DNA from: Myrica gale
Taxonomy: Eukaryota > Streptophyta > Magnoliopsida > Fagales > Myricaceae
NCBI GenBank assembly: GCA_963930655.1
Contig: OZ005611.1
Location: 9,307,501-9,371,500 of the forward strand
DNA: 64,000 nucleotides
Direction of reading: 5' to 3'
The notes under the pieces are model-generated. The model had not been told where the DNA came from. It ran no database searches and worked only from the letters and a program-made list of their open reading frames with translations. The number at the start of each line of letters is the position of its first letter. Position 1 is the stretch's first letter. Shown piece after piece: positions 1 to 13,288 of the stretch. A program made the position numbers and the translations under genes.

Positions 1-2152
1 TCATATTTGTATGGTGTGGGAATGAAGCTTCATCTCTATAGTGTAGGAAGCTCATGCTAGGGCCAATTTTGTGTTCTCATCATGAGAGTTTGTTCGTATG
101 CTCTTTATATGTCTGATCTTTTTTATTTAAGTTTCAGGACTGATTAACTACTTATAAATCTTCATTGTGATCTCTCATACAGGTGACATCAATTTTCCCC
201 AATGAAGATTAAGTGATCAGATGAAAAAGGCCATTCCACACAAAGTTTAAGTCGGAAGCAGTTTCTTATAAGAAGATTGACTAAACTCGGTGCTTAGGGT
301 GGTCTCGTCGATGGCTAGACATTTTTTCCAAACTAACAAGGCATCTGACTGTATGCTAAGTGTGAACGTATGATTGCATGAAACTTTTTGTCACGGATGG
401 GTTGAAGTAGGTCTTGTTTCTGTCTACATCTTAAAACATCATGTTGTCCAGTACTCAACTGCGAAGAACATTGACACAGCCCAATTTTCGTAAATGTTAA
501 TGAAATATTCATGGAAGAGTGAAAACAAAAGTGTGCCCAGTGCGTAATTCATAAGATTTTATAGTAGCACCAGTATATTATTTGATTTCACTTAGCCTGC
601 CTCTCCCATGACTTTCCGAACCAACCAACCCGGATCTGCCTGCATTTTGGGAGCAGAGCATGCAAAATCGTGCAATTCATTGATCCACCAGAGAATGGTT
701 ACTCGATCTTTCCATGGAAAAACTTCGTTACAAGGCCGCCAAGGCCCACGTCAACTGCCTCCGCCCACCAGATTTGATTAGTGAGTTAAGAAAGTAGAAG
801 AAACCGTCCACAAAATTGCAGGTAGTTTCGAAATATGGAACTCAAAGGTTGGAATGTTTTTCCTTTTTGGATAATTAATAACCTGGATTTGCGTAGGGAA
901 AAAAATAATTGGAATATTACTGTCTTCTAACTGTGGAAGTACTAACATAAATACTTAAAATATATATATTAGATGAAACAACCAAACAATATTTCACTGA
1001 AACACAGTGCATTTGAAATTACTTTAAAAAAATAAGTACTTTACGGAAACACAATCCTACTATGGAGGGAGTCATTTTGCTGAATCCATAAACTCCTATA
1101 GCTTATAAGCCGTGAGTTGTGGAGGGAGTCATTCTTTCCAAACTCATGCGGAGAGTTTGACAAGGATAAGTCCGTCATTATGTGGGCCTAATATGCATAG
1201 AGCACATACAATGGTGATTCACATGTGAATTTATATTACAGGTTTGGGGAAAAAAAAGAAAAGAAAACTATAAATTAGCTAAGGTCCAATCCACCAACGT
1301 TTTTGTTCTATGCCTCTAGTTAAGTTTAAATCTGTCTTAAAAAAAGGGATCACTCCTTTAGGTGTTAAGCCTACTAAAATGGGTATTCCAGCATATAACG
1401 AAAGGATTTTGGTGAACCCATTCTTTTTCAATACTCGAGTTGTCAGGGACTATAGTTTCTGTAATTTTCCTGGAAACATGAACAAAAAAAATAATTGAAA
1501 TAGTGAAATTTATCGTGGGATTCGCGTCAAATGCAGCAGACATTAATGTTATATACTTAGCGAGACGTCAAAATAAAAACTTATTGAATTACAGTGTACA
1601 AATACGGAGGGATCGATTATTAGTCTTTTACTCGACCTTCTGTGATCATTCCAATCAGAATATTATACTTGCATACCTCCCTTGCATTCTTTTAAGCAAT
1701 GGAAAAGAACAAAAATTAACTCTGTTCTTTCTTTCTCTTTTTTTTCCCTACTTCGAACCAAACCAAACATGATGTAGATGTCTTGTGAGCATGAGAGAGA
1801 TACTCGATCAATCTCCCCAACAGCAAAACAAAACGGACATGATTTGTCATACAGTTACATTGCTAGCCAAAAGGAGAAAGAAACATACTAGTTACAGTGC
1901 TACACGGTGCGATACATATTCCACTTGGGAAGTGGCAAAGAATAAAAATACAGATCAACAGAAGCATGTCCCTGGAAAAGATGAAATGTTTGAGGAAAAA
2001 CAGGAGCAGTAAGAACATATTCTCATTGATGTGTTACTAATTTCAGACCACAGTATCATTTGCAGAGAAAGGCTAAAGTTTTTCCTCTAACCTTCCATCC
2101 CAACAAACCAAACCCATGACATGATTTTTAACTTGGCCAGCAATAGTCACAA
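1..2152. other. Intergenic, no gene recognised
   Basis: I see no coding exon with a recognisable family here. The stretch is AT-rich, has stops in all frames at short intervals, and only short open frames with no domain. The part next to 2153 is presumably the 3' UTR and downstream flank of the minus-strand SnRK2 gene. A short direct repeat, GGAGGGAGTCATT, occurs near 1064 and 1122. Confidence 0.5.
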
Positions 2153-5100
2153 TCACAATGCATAGACTATCTCTCCGCTGCTATCAATGTCCAGGTCAGG
2201 ATCAGAGTCCAGGTCCTCCTCCATGTCATCATCAATGTCCAAGCTGCCAGTCAGATACTGGTTGAGACCGTGGCTTCCTGCCGCAGGAATGGTAGCCTCG
2301 GCAATTATCCGCATGATTTCATCAACACTTTGCATGGGTTGATCAGGCTCTTCAAACTGACTATTTATAATGTTTTCATCCATGAGACCTGCTGGAAGGT
2401 TCTTTGAAAACCACTCGTGATTCTTTATCTCAGGAATGGTTATCCTCTGTTGCCAAGTGAACACATGGGAACATAAATTTAGAAAGTTGATAGTACATAC
2501 TTCTGTCCATAAGCCTTGATCAGTCTCAGGGGAAAGCAAGGTACAGAACAGAAAGCACAAAGATTTACGAAGCACAAAAAAAATAAAAATTTTGGAGGAA
2601 AGCAGCCTATACTTCCATGTTGTTTAGAGAACAGACAAGCCACGAGTCAGCAATAAAAAAGAACAATTAAAATCCAAAACCATAAATAACCAACCATCAC
2701 ATCGCTTGACATCAGATTATCCAACAGATGCACACAAACTCATGTACTTGGAAAGAGCACCGACCTTTGCAGGGTCAGTTACAAATATCCTTGAAATCAG
2801 ATGTTGGCACTCCGGAGATATATGAACATAGTCAGGAATTGAGTACTGGACGTTCAAAATTCGCTGCAAAGACATCAGATCATTTTAGTCCAGCATTTCA
2901 GCGGAGCTAACACATTCTCAAACAACAAGGTCCAGTAATTTACATGAATCGTCTTGCGGAAGTTTTTAGGCTCCTCAGGGTCCTCGAAAGGGTATGCACC
3001 CACCAACATGACATATAAGGTCACCCCGCAAGACCACACATCTGCAATCTGTATTTATCAAAGCAGAAAATGAGGAAAATATAGGGAAATATTAGTCTGG
3101 ACGCATGAGTGGAGAGTAAAAGTTCACACTCATCCAATGATGATGTATTATTTTATGGCCTATTCCTGAGTATTTGTCAGGAAGTCAACCACAACATCAC
3201 AGCAATATTTCATCAATTCAACACTGAACGTTTTGTAGGAGAAGACAGGCCAGAAAAAATTACTACGGTTGAAGCTTCTTCATGATCAGCCCTATTGTAT
3301 ACTGCACTCATTTCTTAGATAAAGTTTAAAACTTGTATCTTGCTCACCCAATATTTGTGTGCGATCATGCAAATCAACCAGAATGAGAAAAAATAGACAG
3401 CAAATGATTTAATTCCTTTTTTGTTCTTTTTTTTTTGGGGGGGGGGGGGGGGGGAAGGGGGCCGTGTACACTTAGGGGCACACCAAGTATAGATACCAAT
3501 TCTTAGGATGGAAACAAAACCATTTAGATTTACTTCCTGTGCTAACATTGTATGGTGAAATATTGAACGTTAGAATGTTCTGCTTTGTTACTTAACAATT
3601 GAAAAACATTTTTTGGAAGCTAATTCCCAACCTTCATCTGAATGGCAGCAAATATCCATCAAATTTTTTGCCAAGGTGAACCTAGTTGTAACCTGTGTAA
3701 ACGTAAATGGAGTTGTAGTGCCTTTCAGAGTATAGGTTGGATCCTACATTTCCAAAACTCATTATAAAAGTGATCAAAGTAACTAAAAAATCTGACTTTA
3801 TCAATGATGAAAACTAGGAAATAAACCGGTGACCTTATGCTGTCACTGTAAAACGACACTAAGATGTATGCTTCCGGAGACTTTACACAAGTCTTAACTA
3901 AGATGATGGTAACAATTAGAATGCAAATTTGGAGGATGCAATGAAGAAGTCATAAACCTTCATAAATGATACCATTCACCTGAAAACAACAAAATATCAA
4001 ACTTAATTGAATCCTACAGTTCGATAGACTGATGAAGTCCATAAGAAGTAATATTACCTTGCCATCGTATTCTTTCTTAAGTAACACTTCATACGCAGGA
4101 GTTCCAACAGTTGATTTTGGTTGAGAATGCAGCACCGAGGACTGGGAAAAAAGGAAAAAGGCAAGTCTAGTAAGTTGATATTGACACTCAATGATGGAAC
4201 AGATAAAGCAAGGCCTCACAAATAAAAATGTACTCACTAGCCCAATTCCTACATACCTAAAAACAAAATACTACTGGCAGCAAATGGCTGTATCAGTAAT
4301 AGAACAGAGTGCAATAATCTGAACCAACAATTTGTTAATGGAAAGGCAAATATCTTTTAGTAGTAGCACGACTCCCAAGCAGGAGAGTAACACTAGAAAT
4401 GTCAAAGTGTTCAAATAGGCACCAAAATAACAAAGTTGTGCAAGAAAAAAGGTAAAAAAAAAGACAACGGAATTAGTACCTTGGAGTACCCAAAATCACA
4501 AATCTTTAGACGAGGAGCATCACTTCCATCCAATAATGTGTTCTCTAATTTCAAGTCACGATGGCAGACTTGCTTCATAAGAGACACACAGAAAGAAAGA
4601 AATCCAACTCAGTATATAGTACTATCTTTTAAGATATCTGTGATGAAGCGTAATTCACATACCATTGCATGACAGTAGCAAACTCCTGATATAAGTTGCT
4701 GGAAGAAGAAGCGTGCCTGGGACACAAGACAAAAGTAAAATAAAAGATAGATACAAATAGGCAACATCAGAAACAACAAAAAAAATCAACAGGGCAAATA
4801 AGAACCTCATCCTCACTGAACCGCCCAGCATTGCATATCCGTTCAAAAAGCTCTCCTCCAGATGCATATTCCATCACGATAGCTAGATGAGTCGGTGTTA
4901 ATATGACCTATGTTTACATCTTAATGTTACCAAATTCAGAATAGTCACTACGAAGAAAATATTATATAATATTTGGATTGGGCAGACCTCTTTGAATCTG
5001 ACAATATTGGGATGCCTCAATGACCTATGGTTTATAATTTCCCTTTTTACGTTCTCGTCTATCTGTTAACAATGAAAAAAAGGGTAAATTACAATAGCAA

Positions 5101-6529
5101 ACAGAAACCCACAACAAGACAAAATGTCCAAGACTTGAAGCATGACAAGACCCTATAATCACAAAGAATAATAAAAAAGGGCCCGTAGCCTAGATCAAAC
5201 AGACGGATCAAAATGTTTCAGCCACCACAGTTTTCTAAGAGCCAACAGATCTGCCAACGGTTGCCATGACATGGAACAAGATCTTGATCAATTACATGAC
5301 ATGGCCTAGTCCCAGTCCTACTGTGTGTTCCACAAGTAAGATTAACCTTACAAGTTTATCACTCCTGTAATAAAAAGTCATGCTCGATTCAGATGGTTGA
5401 TACTTCCAGAACTGGCTAATGGAAGACTAAAAGAACACAGTTACAGCTCATCAAATGCAAGAAAATTCTAATTATTTATCTTACTAAATAAGATCAGCTT
5501 GAAGGTCCTTGACTTGAACTATTTGGACATACTCCTTTTTCACAGAGGGAAACCCATGAACAGTATAGGGGTCAAATCTCGTGCCAGGCTACTTGCATAA
5601 AGTCGAACAAAACTGTCGGAGTAGGTTCCCAATAATTGAAACGCAAAAATAAGCAACTGGAATTGTTAAAAATCTCCTTATATATCACACTACTAACAAA
5701 TATTGAAGAACCAACCCTAATATTTGCTGTGCATATAAACATTTCCATCATCCCCATCACCCACACACACGCAGGCATGCCCCGCATACTTAATCTGCTA
5801 AACCAGTCAATCCATTAGAATGAAACCGAAGCCAAATTGAAATAATTTCTACGCAAAATCAAGTAATTTGCCTATAAAGCAAAAGCTGCAATCCTAAAAT
5901 AGAAAGAATCCAATACTCTACCCAATGCATAAAACAACCAAAACGAACTCTATTTTAACTGCCCACATACAGAAAACCAAGTAATGATCAGGCACTATGC
6001 TTGCACACCAATAGATCCTCAAAGACCAAAAGCCCAACAATGAACTCTTTCCTTCACAACACAAACACGCACATCTCTAAGTAAACAAACCAAACACTGA
6101 CTCCTCAAAACCTCATTGGTTTTCGAGACCGAAAACCGATGATCCTCTCAATTACCTCGAGAACACGTGGAACCGAGCTCAAATCAAATACCCACAAACA
6201 GAGGACTGTGTGATAACAGGCTATATACCGAAAACCCATTGATCCCGCAACACCCGATAAAGTGCTCAATTCCTTAAATTGTCTGTCACGCTGAGTTCAA
6301 AATCAAACCCGAATAGCACAAAATAAGAAGCGGCGTAATTTTAGACACTGACCTTCTCACCTCGCTCGATGTACTTGACGGCGACCAGCTCCTCGGTCTG
6401 TTTGTCCCTCATAAGCCTAGCGACCCCGAAATTTCCGGCCCCGATATCTCGCACCAATTCGTACCGATCACTATCGTGCATGATCGGCAGGTCCATGCCC
6501 GGCCCAACCGTGACCGCCGACCGATCCAT
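2153..6529 (-). CDS. SNRK2: Subclass III SnRK2 protein kinase (OST1/SnRK2.2/2.3-like), nine exons, APE motif damaged
   Basis: Serine/threonine kinase of the ABA signalling core, normally held off by PP2C phosphatases and activated when ABA receptors remove them. It acts in cytosol and nucleus on ABF factors and ion channels. Exons on the minus strand: 6353-6529, 4988-5062, 4806-4907, 4663-4716, 4480-4572, 4058-4141, 2944-3048, 2765-2863, 2153-2446. All have GT..AG borders and phase 0 junctions, giving 360 aa (family about 362). Visible: glycine loop [10 protein letters not shown] (res 30-39), Lys52 in [14 protein letters not shown] (140-147), DFG (162-164), activation loop [17 protein letters not shown] (168-184), and the acidic C-terminal ABA box ending [12 protein letters not shown]. 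The start was chosen at [12 protein letters not shown], the conserved family N-terminus, not at an in-frame ATG 10 codons upstream. Odd: after TPAY the protein runs straight to [11 protein letters not shown], so the family's Ile-Ala-Pro before Glu is absent. This is a clean 9-bp in-frame loss inside exon 6 and may impair activity. Otherwise it looks intact. Confidence 0.95.
3437..3454. repeat. 18-G homopolymer in a SnRK2 intron
   Basis: A run of 18 G follows a run of T inside the intron between SnRK2 exons 6 and 7. The true length is uncertain because such runs are error-prone in sequencing. No function is apparent. Confidence 0.85.
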
Positions 6530-6989
6530 CTCTCTCTCAAACGCAGAAACGGCAAACACTAAAGCACAAGTTCAAGCGCTCTCTCTCAACCACATTATAT
6601 CATTTTTCTCTCAATATAAGAAATGGCAACACCCGTGGTTGAGTCCAGATGCAGCCAGAGCCCTGATGAATATCGAGCTGGAAGAGGGGCGGTGGAGGTG
6701 TCGACGTGGCTAGACGTGGGCCGCTGGATTGAAGAGAAGCTGTTGGGTGAAGAAAAAGACTAGAAGATAGGTTGGAGCCCGTGAAGCTTCACCCAACCCC
6801 CACACCTCACTTGGTGAGGGTTCTGAGATTTTTTAGAGTTGCAGGAGGGAGATAGAGAGAGGCGGTGACAGAGCTCGTGACCTCTCTCTTTCTTAATCTT
6901 GAGTCTCCGCGCGTGTGCTTTCCTCTCCTCTGTTTCTCTATCTGCACGCTTTCTCTCTCTTCACTGCTGGTTTTATCCAAAGTCCCCGG

Positions 6990-8180
6990 TAGTTAGTTAG
7001 AAGGAGAAGACGGCAACAGATATTTTCCTAAATTTCTCAAAATCAAGCGCAACGTTTGTCAGAAATAACGGAAATAGCCCTGGCCCTTTGGTGCTAGGAG
7101 GGTTATCCGTCTGCCACTGCCAGTGTATTCAGGGTCGGCCCCACTGCATCGTGCTCCTACAAGAAAACGTACCTTTAGGACACGTGTCTTACTACGATAA
7201 ATGGATAGTTTTTTAGCATCTTTTTAACAAACAGAAAACGTAACTTAGGCCTTTTTATTTAATTACACGTGTTACGTTGTTTTTGGTTTAAATGAATTTT
7301 TTCATTACACTGAATTTTAATATGAAAATGATAAATTCAATGCGCTTTTCGAAATTTTTTAAAATTAAGTGAAATTAATAAAAAAGATTCTAAAATTTAA
7401 TGTGTTATTTGTATAAATTTTTTTTTCGCCGGTTACACCAAGTAGATCAGTGTTTGAAACCGAGGATTTATTCCTTTCTAAATTATAATAAAAGTAAATA
7501 ATTATAAAGAATCCTTTATCGGTTCCGATATGAAGTATAAAGAATCCTTATCGTTCCGATATGAATGTATAATGTTGAATCAATTTCTTATCCAAATTTA
7601 TTGTGAAAATGTGCTTACTAAAAGATTTTTAAAATTTTGAGAATATTTATCGAAATCTTATGCTATAAATAGAGTTGTTCCATCCAACCTTTAAGATGTA
7701 GGAACAGATTGCCTCAGAGATAGGGAAACTACCTACTTTATACAGAAAACCAGCCCCCAATGCTCCATGTCGGGAGTTTGAACGTTGACGACTTGACGTT
7801 TTGCCAATAAAAGTGGGCCTAAATGGACACCTCTGCGAGAAAAGTATTGGGCTTTATGTAAATGCCATGGCCCAAGGCTTAATAAAAGATCAGGCCCAAT
7901 GGGATGGCCGTGGCACCGAGTATTTGGGCCCAGACAAATTAGAACAGGTACGTTTGTTTGTCAAAGTTTTAGCGAAATTCTGAGAATTTTTAATTTATTA
8001 TTTTTTGTGAAAATTAAAGTATAAAAGTTAAAAATGTTAGGTTTGTTTTTATCTTGTTGGAAGTTTTGTTGCACAGAAACGTCTGTTGGGGTGGGGGTGG
8101 GGAACGACGTCACCGATCCATACACCCCCACCCACCGAAGTTTGTCTGAACTCGAAAACTCGAAGCAGATCTGACAGCTA
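6990..8180. other. Intergenic region between SnRK2 and the OTP51-like pseudogene
   Basis: Apart from the ACGT motifs listed separately, this AT-rich stretch shows no exon, RNA gene or complete repeat that I can support. It should hold the divergent upstream regions of the minus-strand SnRK2 and the plus-strand OTP51-like gene. Confidence 0.45.
7179..7272. promoter_or_regulatory. Two ACGT-core (ABRE/G-box-like) sites upstream of SnRK2
   Basis: The palindrome GACACGTGTC (7179-7188) and a second core ACACGTGT (7265-7272) lie about 650-740 bp upstream of the SnRK2 start codon on its 5' side. ACGT cores of this type bind bZIP factors of the ABF/AREB class. Their role here is inferred from sequence and position only; such short motifs also occur by chance. 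Confidence 0.35.
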
Positions 8181-9219
8181 AGATATGGCTATGAGCAGTC
8201 CAGAGCTCTCGCCTTTATCCACTTCCGCCCTCACCTCCTCCTGTACCTTTCTTTCTACACTCTGCTTCTCGAACTCCTTCACCTATAACACATTCGTCTT
8301 CCTCCCCATGCGCTCCTCCCTCCCCATCTTCCGCTCTCCCTCTCCCACCACGGCCACCCCCACCGTCGCTTCATTCGCTCTATCTTCAACCCAACTTGCC
8401 CTTATTCTTCAAACCCCCCGCAGCGCTTTGCTCTTCGTGTCGCGTGTTACTGTACTTCCATCGAACAGTTGTAGCGCGAGACCTCACCGTCCGAAACCGA
8501 ACAGAATTGGGATTTTAGTATCGATAGTGAGAGCGAGGCGGCTTTTGAGTTCGATCAGAATGTTGGTTCTCTTGACTTGAAGCACTCGGGAGCACTGGCT
8601 CTGGACGTGAAGGAGCTGGGGGAGTTGCCGGAGCAGTGGAGGCGGTCGAGGCTGGCATGGCTGTGTAAGGAACTCCCGGGGCATAAGGGCGGGACGCTTG
8701 ATCGGATTCTTAATGCGCAGCGGAAGTGGATGACTCAAGAGGACGCTACTTATGTCGTGGTGCATTGTACGCGAATTCGCGAGAATGAGGCTGGCTTTAA
8801 GGTGAATTTCTCAGCTTTATGTATCCCATTTTTGGGCTGAATTAATTAATATTACTGTTATGTGGAAATTTGTGGATTTAGAGTGGTCAGAATGTTTAGG
8901 GGTGTGTCCGGTGGGTCATCGTCAATTTGATGGATCTATCTCCTACTAGGGTTATGAATGGTGGTTCTATTTAGCCTTTAGTTGCAGAAGAGTTGAAGAT
9001 GTAAACTGTTTACTCGGGTAGCTTTAAAGTGTGCAATGATACTACTGTTCGATAAAATGGAGGCTTTTTTGGGGATTTTGGATTATTTGCTGTCCATCTT
9101 CAATCTTGAATTGTACTGTTGTAAAGGTATATGATTATGGGCTCGATGATTAAAATGAAATTAATGGCCTAGTGGAGCTGGCAGTTCAGTAAGAGTTCCT
9201 TAGCATATCTGCTTAATTT

Positions 9220-10210
9220 TGTAGATTCGGGTGGGTCTGGATTTGGGCTGGATGGGTCTGTTGCTGACCCGATATTCTCTTTTGCCGACGTTATCGTTGA
9301 CCCGATAAACTCTGTCGACCGGAAATCTTTGCCGACGATCGGTCTGCCTTCGTCGTCGCGGTCGGTGGTGGTAGGAGGTGGTGCTGACGTCTTGCCGGTG
9401 ACGGATCTGTTGGTTGAAGGTGACAGATCTTTGCCGACGATTGGTCTGCTCTCGTCGTCGCGGTCGGTGGTGGTAGGGAGTGGTTCTGACGTCTCGCCGG
9501 TGGACGTGCTGCCCTCGTCGACCAGGTCTGTGGTGGTTGGGTGTGGTTCCGGCGACTCGCCGGTGCCGGTTCAGTCGTTTGTTGCTGAGAATGTGCTGCC
9601 CGTGTCTCTTTGGAAGGGGGTCTTGTTCAGGGGTGTCCTGGGGCTCTCTCAGGTCGCTTGAAGGGGGGGGATGGATCCCGGGGGCTGTCTGGTGGTGAGA
9701 GCTCTAAACCTTCTGTAGGTTTGGAGGCTGGTCTGGAGCCCGTGGGTGAGAGCTCTGGAGTGAGGTCCTCGAGGGGAGATTCTCCGGCGTGGATCCTGGA
9801 CATGGTTTCCTCCGTGGGTAAGATGGTTGGGGTGTCCTGTGGTGGTCAAGAGGATAAGATGAGGGAGCTCTTTGAAGCATTGGAACGAGATCGGAAGCCG
9901 GTTCATTCGAAATCTTCAAGAAAATCAGGGGGGAAGATGATCAGGGAGCTGAAGGGTTTGAAGTCCTCAGTCAATTATGACGGGTCTTCCTCATCCGCTA
10001 GGAAGATTGTGACCTTTGGTGTGGACTGTTAGGGGTTCCGCTTGAGATGCCGGGGGGGGGGGTCTGGGAGGGTGTGTTTTTGTAGGCCTATGGGTCACGG
10101 GTGGGTGGGTTTTTGGTTTCTTCAGTACTTTCTCTTGTACTGTTGTATTCCCGTTGTGTTTCGTTTTTTTCTTATTAATAAAACTGCCTTAATTATCAAA
10201 AAAAAAAAAA
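9220..10210 (+). mobile_element. Internally deleted LINE remnant with poly(A) tail in the OTP51-like intron
   Basis: A GC-rich block (about 9220-10100), very unlike the AT-rich intron around it, is followed by an AATAAA signal (10177-10182) and a 13-A tail (10198-10210). Part of the block reads RELKGLKSSVNYDGSS, resembling the end of the first ORF in plant LINE elements. No endonuclease or reverse transcriptase coding remains between it and the tail, so this is an internally deleted or chimeric retrocopy. Two similar units (about 9332-9376 and 9433-9475) code for a repeated TIGL-SSRSVVVG motif. Left edge and target duplication were not resolved. Confidence 0.55.
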
Positions 10211-12186
10211 TTGCTCATGAAGGCTTTATTTTTTGGCTTTGGTTGAAACTTTTGCCTAATGTGACTTAATTGAATTTTATAAGTTTATGGAAGAAGGCTT
10301 TAATTATTGGTAAAAATAATTGTTGGATGCCGGATGGTAAGATATTTGATTCCCTAATTTTCAAACATCCCCATTCAATTCTAGTAAATCTTTACGTCTT
10401 GCATGGGAGTTATTTCCATCAAATATTTGGACAGGCAAGGCAGTTGGCGGCTGTGGGATCCACTCCATTTAGCTATGTGGCCAACATATAGTAAATCTGA
10501 ATACTAAAAAAAATTGCTTTTTTGAAGCAGTCCGCCATCTAAATTGTATCCGTCCCTGAAACTTGTGGCTTGTCTGTATGTCTTTCTTCCCCCAAAACAC
10601 AGAAGAAGAAGAAAATGGAAACACCACTATCACCACACCACCCCAACCCTTCATTGTGTTATCTGAAGTTTCAGAATAATGTGATGTTTCTTTTAATATT
10701 TCATTATGTGCTCAGGCAACCTAGATTTTGCTTTGTTTGCTTGAGCTGTCTTATGTAATTTTTTTTTTGTTTTTAACCCCAGGTCTACAAATGGATGATT
10801 GGTATCGATTTGATTTTGCTCTTGCTACCAAGCTAGCTGATTACATGGGTAAGGAGAGAAAATTTTCAAAATGTCGAGAGATATTCAATTATATAATCAA
10901 TCAGGGACGCGTGCCTATTGAATCTACATTCCATGTATTGATTGTTGCTTATCTTAGTGCATCGGTCCAAGGTTGCTTGGAGGAAGCATGTGGCATCTAC
11001 AATCGTATGATTCAGTTGGGAGGATACCATCCCCGACTTAGTTTGCACAATTCCCTTTTCAGAGCTCTTGTAAGCAAATCGGGGTCCTCCTCAAAGCATT
11101 ATCTTAAACAAGCTGAGTACATTTTTCACAACTTGGTAACAAGTGGACTGGAGATACATAAAGATATCTATGGTGGCCTTATTTGGTTACATAGCTATCA
11201 GGACACCGTTGATAAAGAGAGGATATTATCCTTACGAGAGGAAATGCAAGATGTGGGAATTGAGGAGGGCATAGAAGTGCTTCTGTCCATCTTGAGAGTT
11301 TGCTCAAAGGATGGGGATGTCAAGGAAGCAGAAAGAACTTGGTGCAAGCTCCTCACAATTGATGGTGGTATCAAACCTGTGGCTTTTGTATATAAGATGG
11401 AAGTCTATGCAAAGGTTGGAGATCCCATGAAATCTTTGGAGATTTTCAGAGAGATGCAGGAACAATTGAGTTCCACCAGTGTTGCAGCATATCATGAAAT
11501 CATTGAGGTTTTATGTAAGGCTCAAGAAGTGGAACTTGCAGAGTCCCTTATAATAGAATTCATAAATAGTAACTTGAAGCCCCTCACACCATCTTATATA
11601 CATATGATGAATATGTACTTCAACTTGAGCCTACACAATAAATTGGAGCTAGCCTTCTCCCAATGCCTTGAGAAATGTCGACCCAATCTTACCATTTACA
11701 GCATATACCTGAACTCTTTGGTGAAAATTGGTGATCTTGATAAAGCTGAGGAGATCTTTAATCGAATGCGTAGTAACGGGGCAATCGGAGTTAACTCTCG
11801 GTCATGCAACACCATTCTAGGTGGATACCTGTCTTCTGGAGATCATGCGAAGGCAGAGAAGATATATGATCTAATGTGCCAGAAGAGATACGACATCGAT
11901 TCCCCTTCCATGGAAAAGCTTGATTATGTCCTGAGTTTGAGTGGGAAACAGGTTACGAAACCAATAAGCCTGAAGCTAAGCATAGAACAGCGAGAGATTT
12001 TGGTAGGTTTGCTGTTAAGTGGGTTGCAGATTTCATCGGATGAAGAGAGGAAGAATCACATGCTTCGGTTTAAATTCAGTGAGAATTCTAGCACACATTC
12101 TGCTTTGAAGAGACATATACACGACCAGTACCACGAATGGTTACATCCATCTTATAAGGCAGGCGAAGGTCCTGATGATATACCAA

Positions 12187-13288
12187 CAGTGGCGGAGCCA
12201 AGGGGGGTCAAGCCGGGGCAGCTGCCCCCCCTTGGTTCATATATATATATATTTTTATATGTATTTTCCTATCTATTTTATATATATAGTTTAATGTGTT
12301 GTGGTTTATAAGTCAAGTCTTTCAACATTATGGCTTTTTTATTGTTTCTGTTCATTATATCTATTTTACTATAAAAATATATTCAATACACATATTTTCT
12401 ACTTATAGAGTGCTAAAATCTGGCAATATAATCCCATTGTTTTTGGGGAAAATTTATTTAGATTAGTTTGAAGAGTTGTTCAGCGGTAGAGTAGGTAGGA
12501 GAATTACATGTTGATTACTTGTCTCAAATTTCTCACATCCCATGCGTAAGAGAGAGGGAGAGAGGAGATATGGAGTTTATAAATCTTTGTTCATTTATAT
12601 TTTGATTATTTAATATGCTGAACATAATAGTAACCTAGTAGACATATAAATGTTGTATATTTGAAGAGATTATAACGTTGGTGTTTAAAGTTTTATTGTT
12701 TTTAATTTTGATTAGTGAATTGAATTGGTTGATGAATTTTCATTTTGTTTTGTTTAGATTATGGATAAGTTTTGGATAAAAAAAAGTCAGCCAATGTGGA
12801 ATCGCTTAGTACTCCTACTTTTGATGCGAATATTAGTTCGAAAAGACCTTGTCTTTTGTTTAGTCTGGATTATATTATTGCTGACTCAAGGTTACGTAAA
12901 CTCATTGAAGAATATGATGTTGGGATTGGAGATTAAATTTGTAAGGAGTATTTGATCAAAATTCCTTGTCAATCACTTGGGTTGTTGGTCATGATTTTCC
13001 TAAGAAGCAAAATGGAAAAACAATGAGGGGTTTTAGAGAGTTATGGTTCAAAACCAATAAGCAATATGAGAAAATAATGAGGGGTTTTAGAGAGCTATGA
13101 TTCAAAAATTATGAGTAAGAATATTTTTTAAGGAGTTACAGTAGTGTATTTCAATATTTTTAAGGTTTTTATTCATTAGTTTTCGTTATTTTAACTCTAA
13201 AACGCCTTTTGCATTAAGTAAGAAAAAAATTTGTCATTTCGCTTTAGGAGTTTGCCCCCCCTCAACTTGAGTCCTGGTTCCGCCACTG
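12187..13288 (+). mobile_element. hAT element (1102 bp) inserted in the OTP51-like LAGLIDADG exon
   Basis: The ends CAGTGGCGGAGCCA and TGGTTCCGCCACTG form terminal inverted repeats. An 8-bp target duplication TATACCAA flanks it (12179-12186 and 13289-13296), diagnostic of hAT insertion, and the OTP51-like frame rejoins across it. Inside, from ATG 12761, a decayed N-terminal transposase segment is readable with frame changes. It resembles the TTF-type zinc-finger hAT family (MDKFWIKKSQP, then KRPCLLFSLDYIIADSRLRK, and GHDFPKKQNGKTMRGFREL). No catalytic or dimerisation region is present, so it is non-autonomous. Confidence 0.92.

Noticed and set aside
3315-3548. Minus-strand open frame with a poly-proline stretch
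   Set aside because: It exists only because of the 18-G run in the SnRK2 intron.
8185-8580. 131-codon open frame near the OTP51-like exon 1
   Set aside because: It runs in a different frame from the conserved exon-1 protein, and its lower part is a shadow of it. Only its first part could belong to the original transit peptide before a frameshift.
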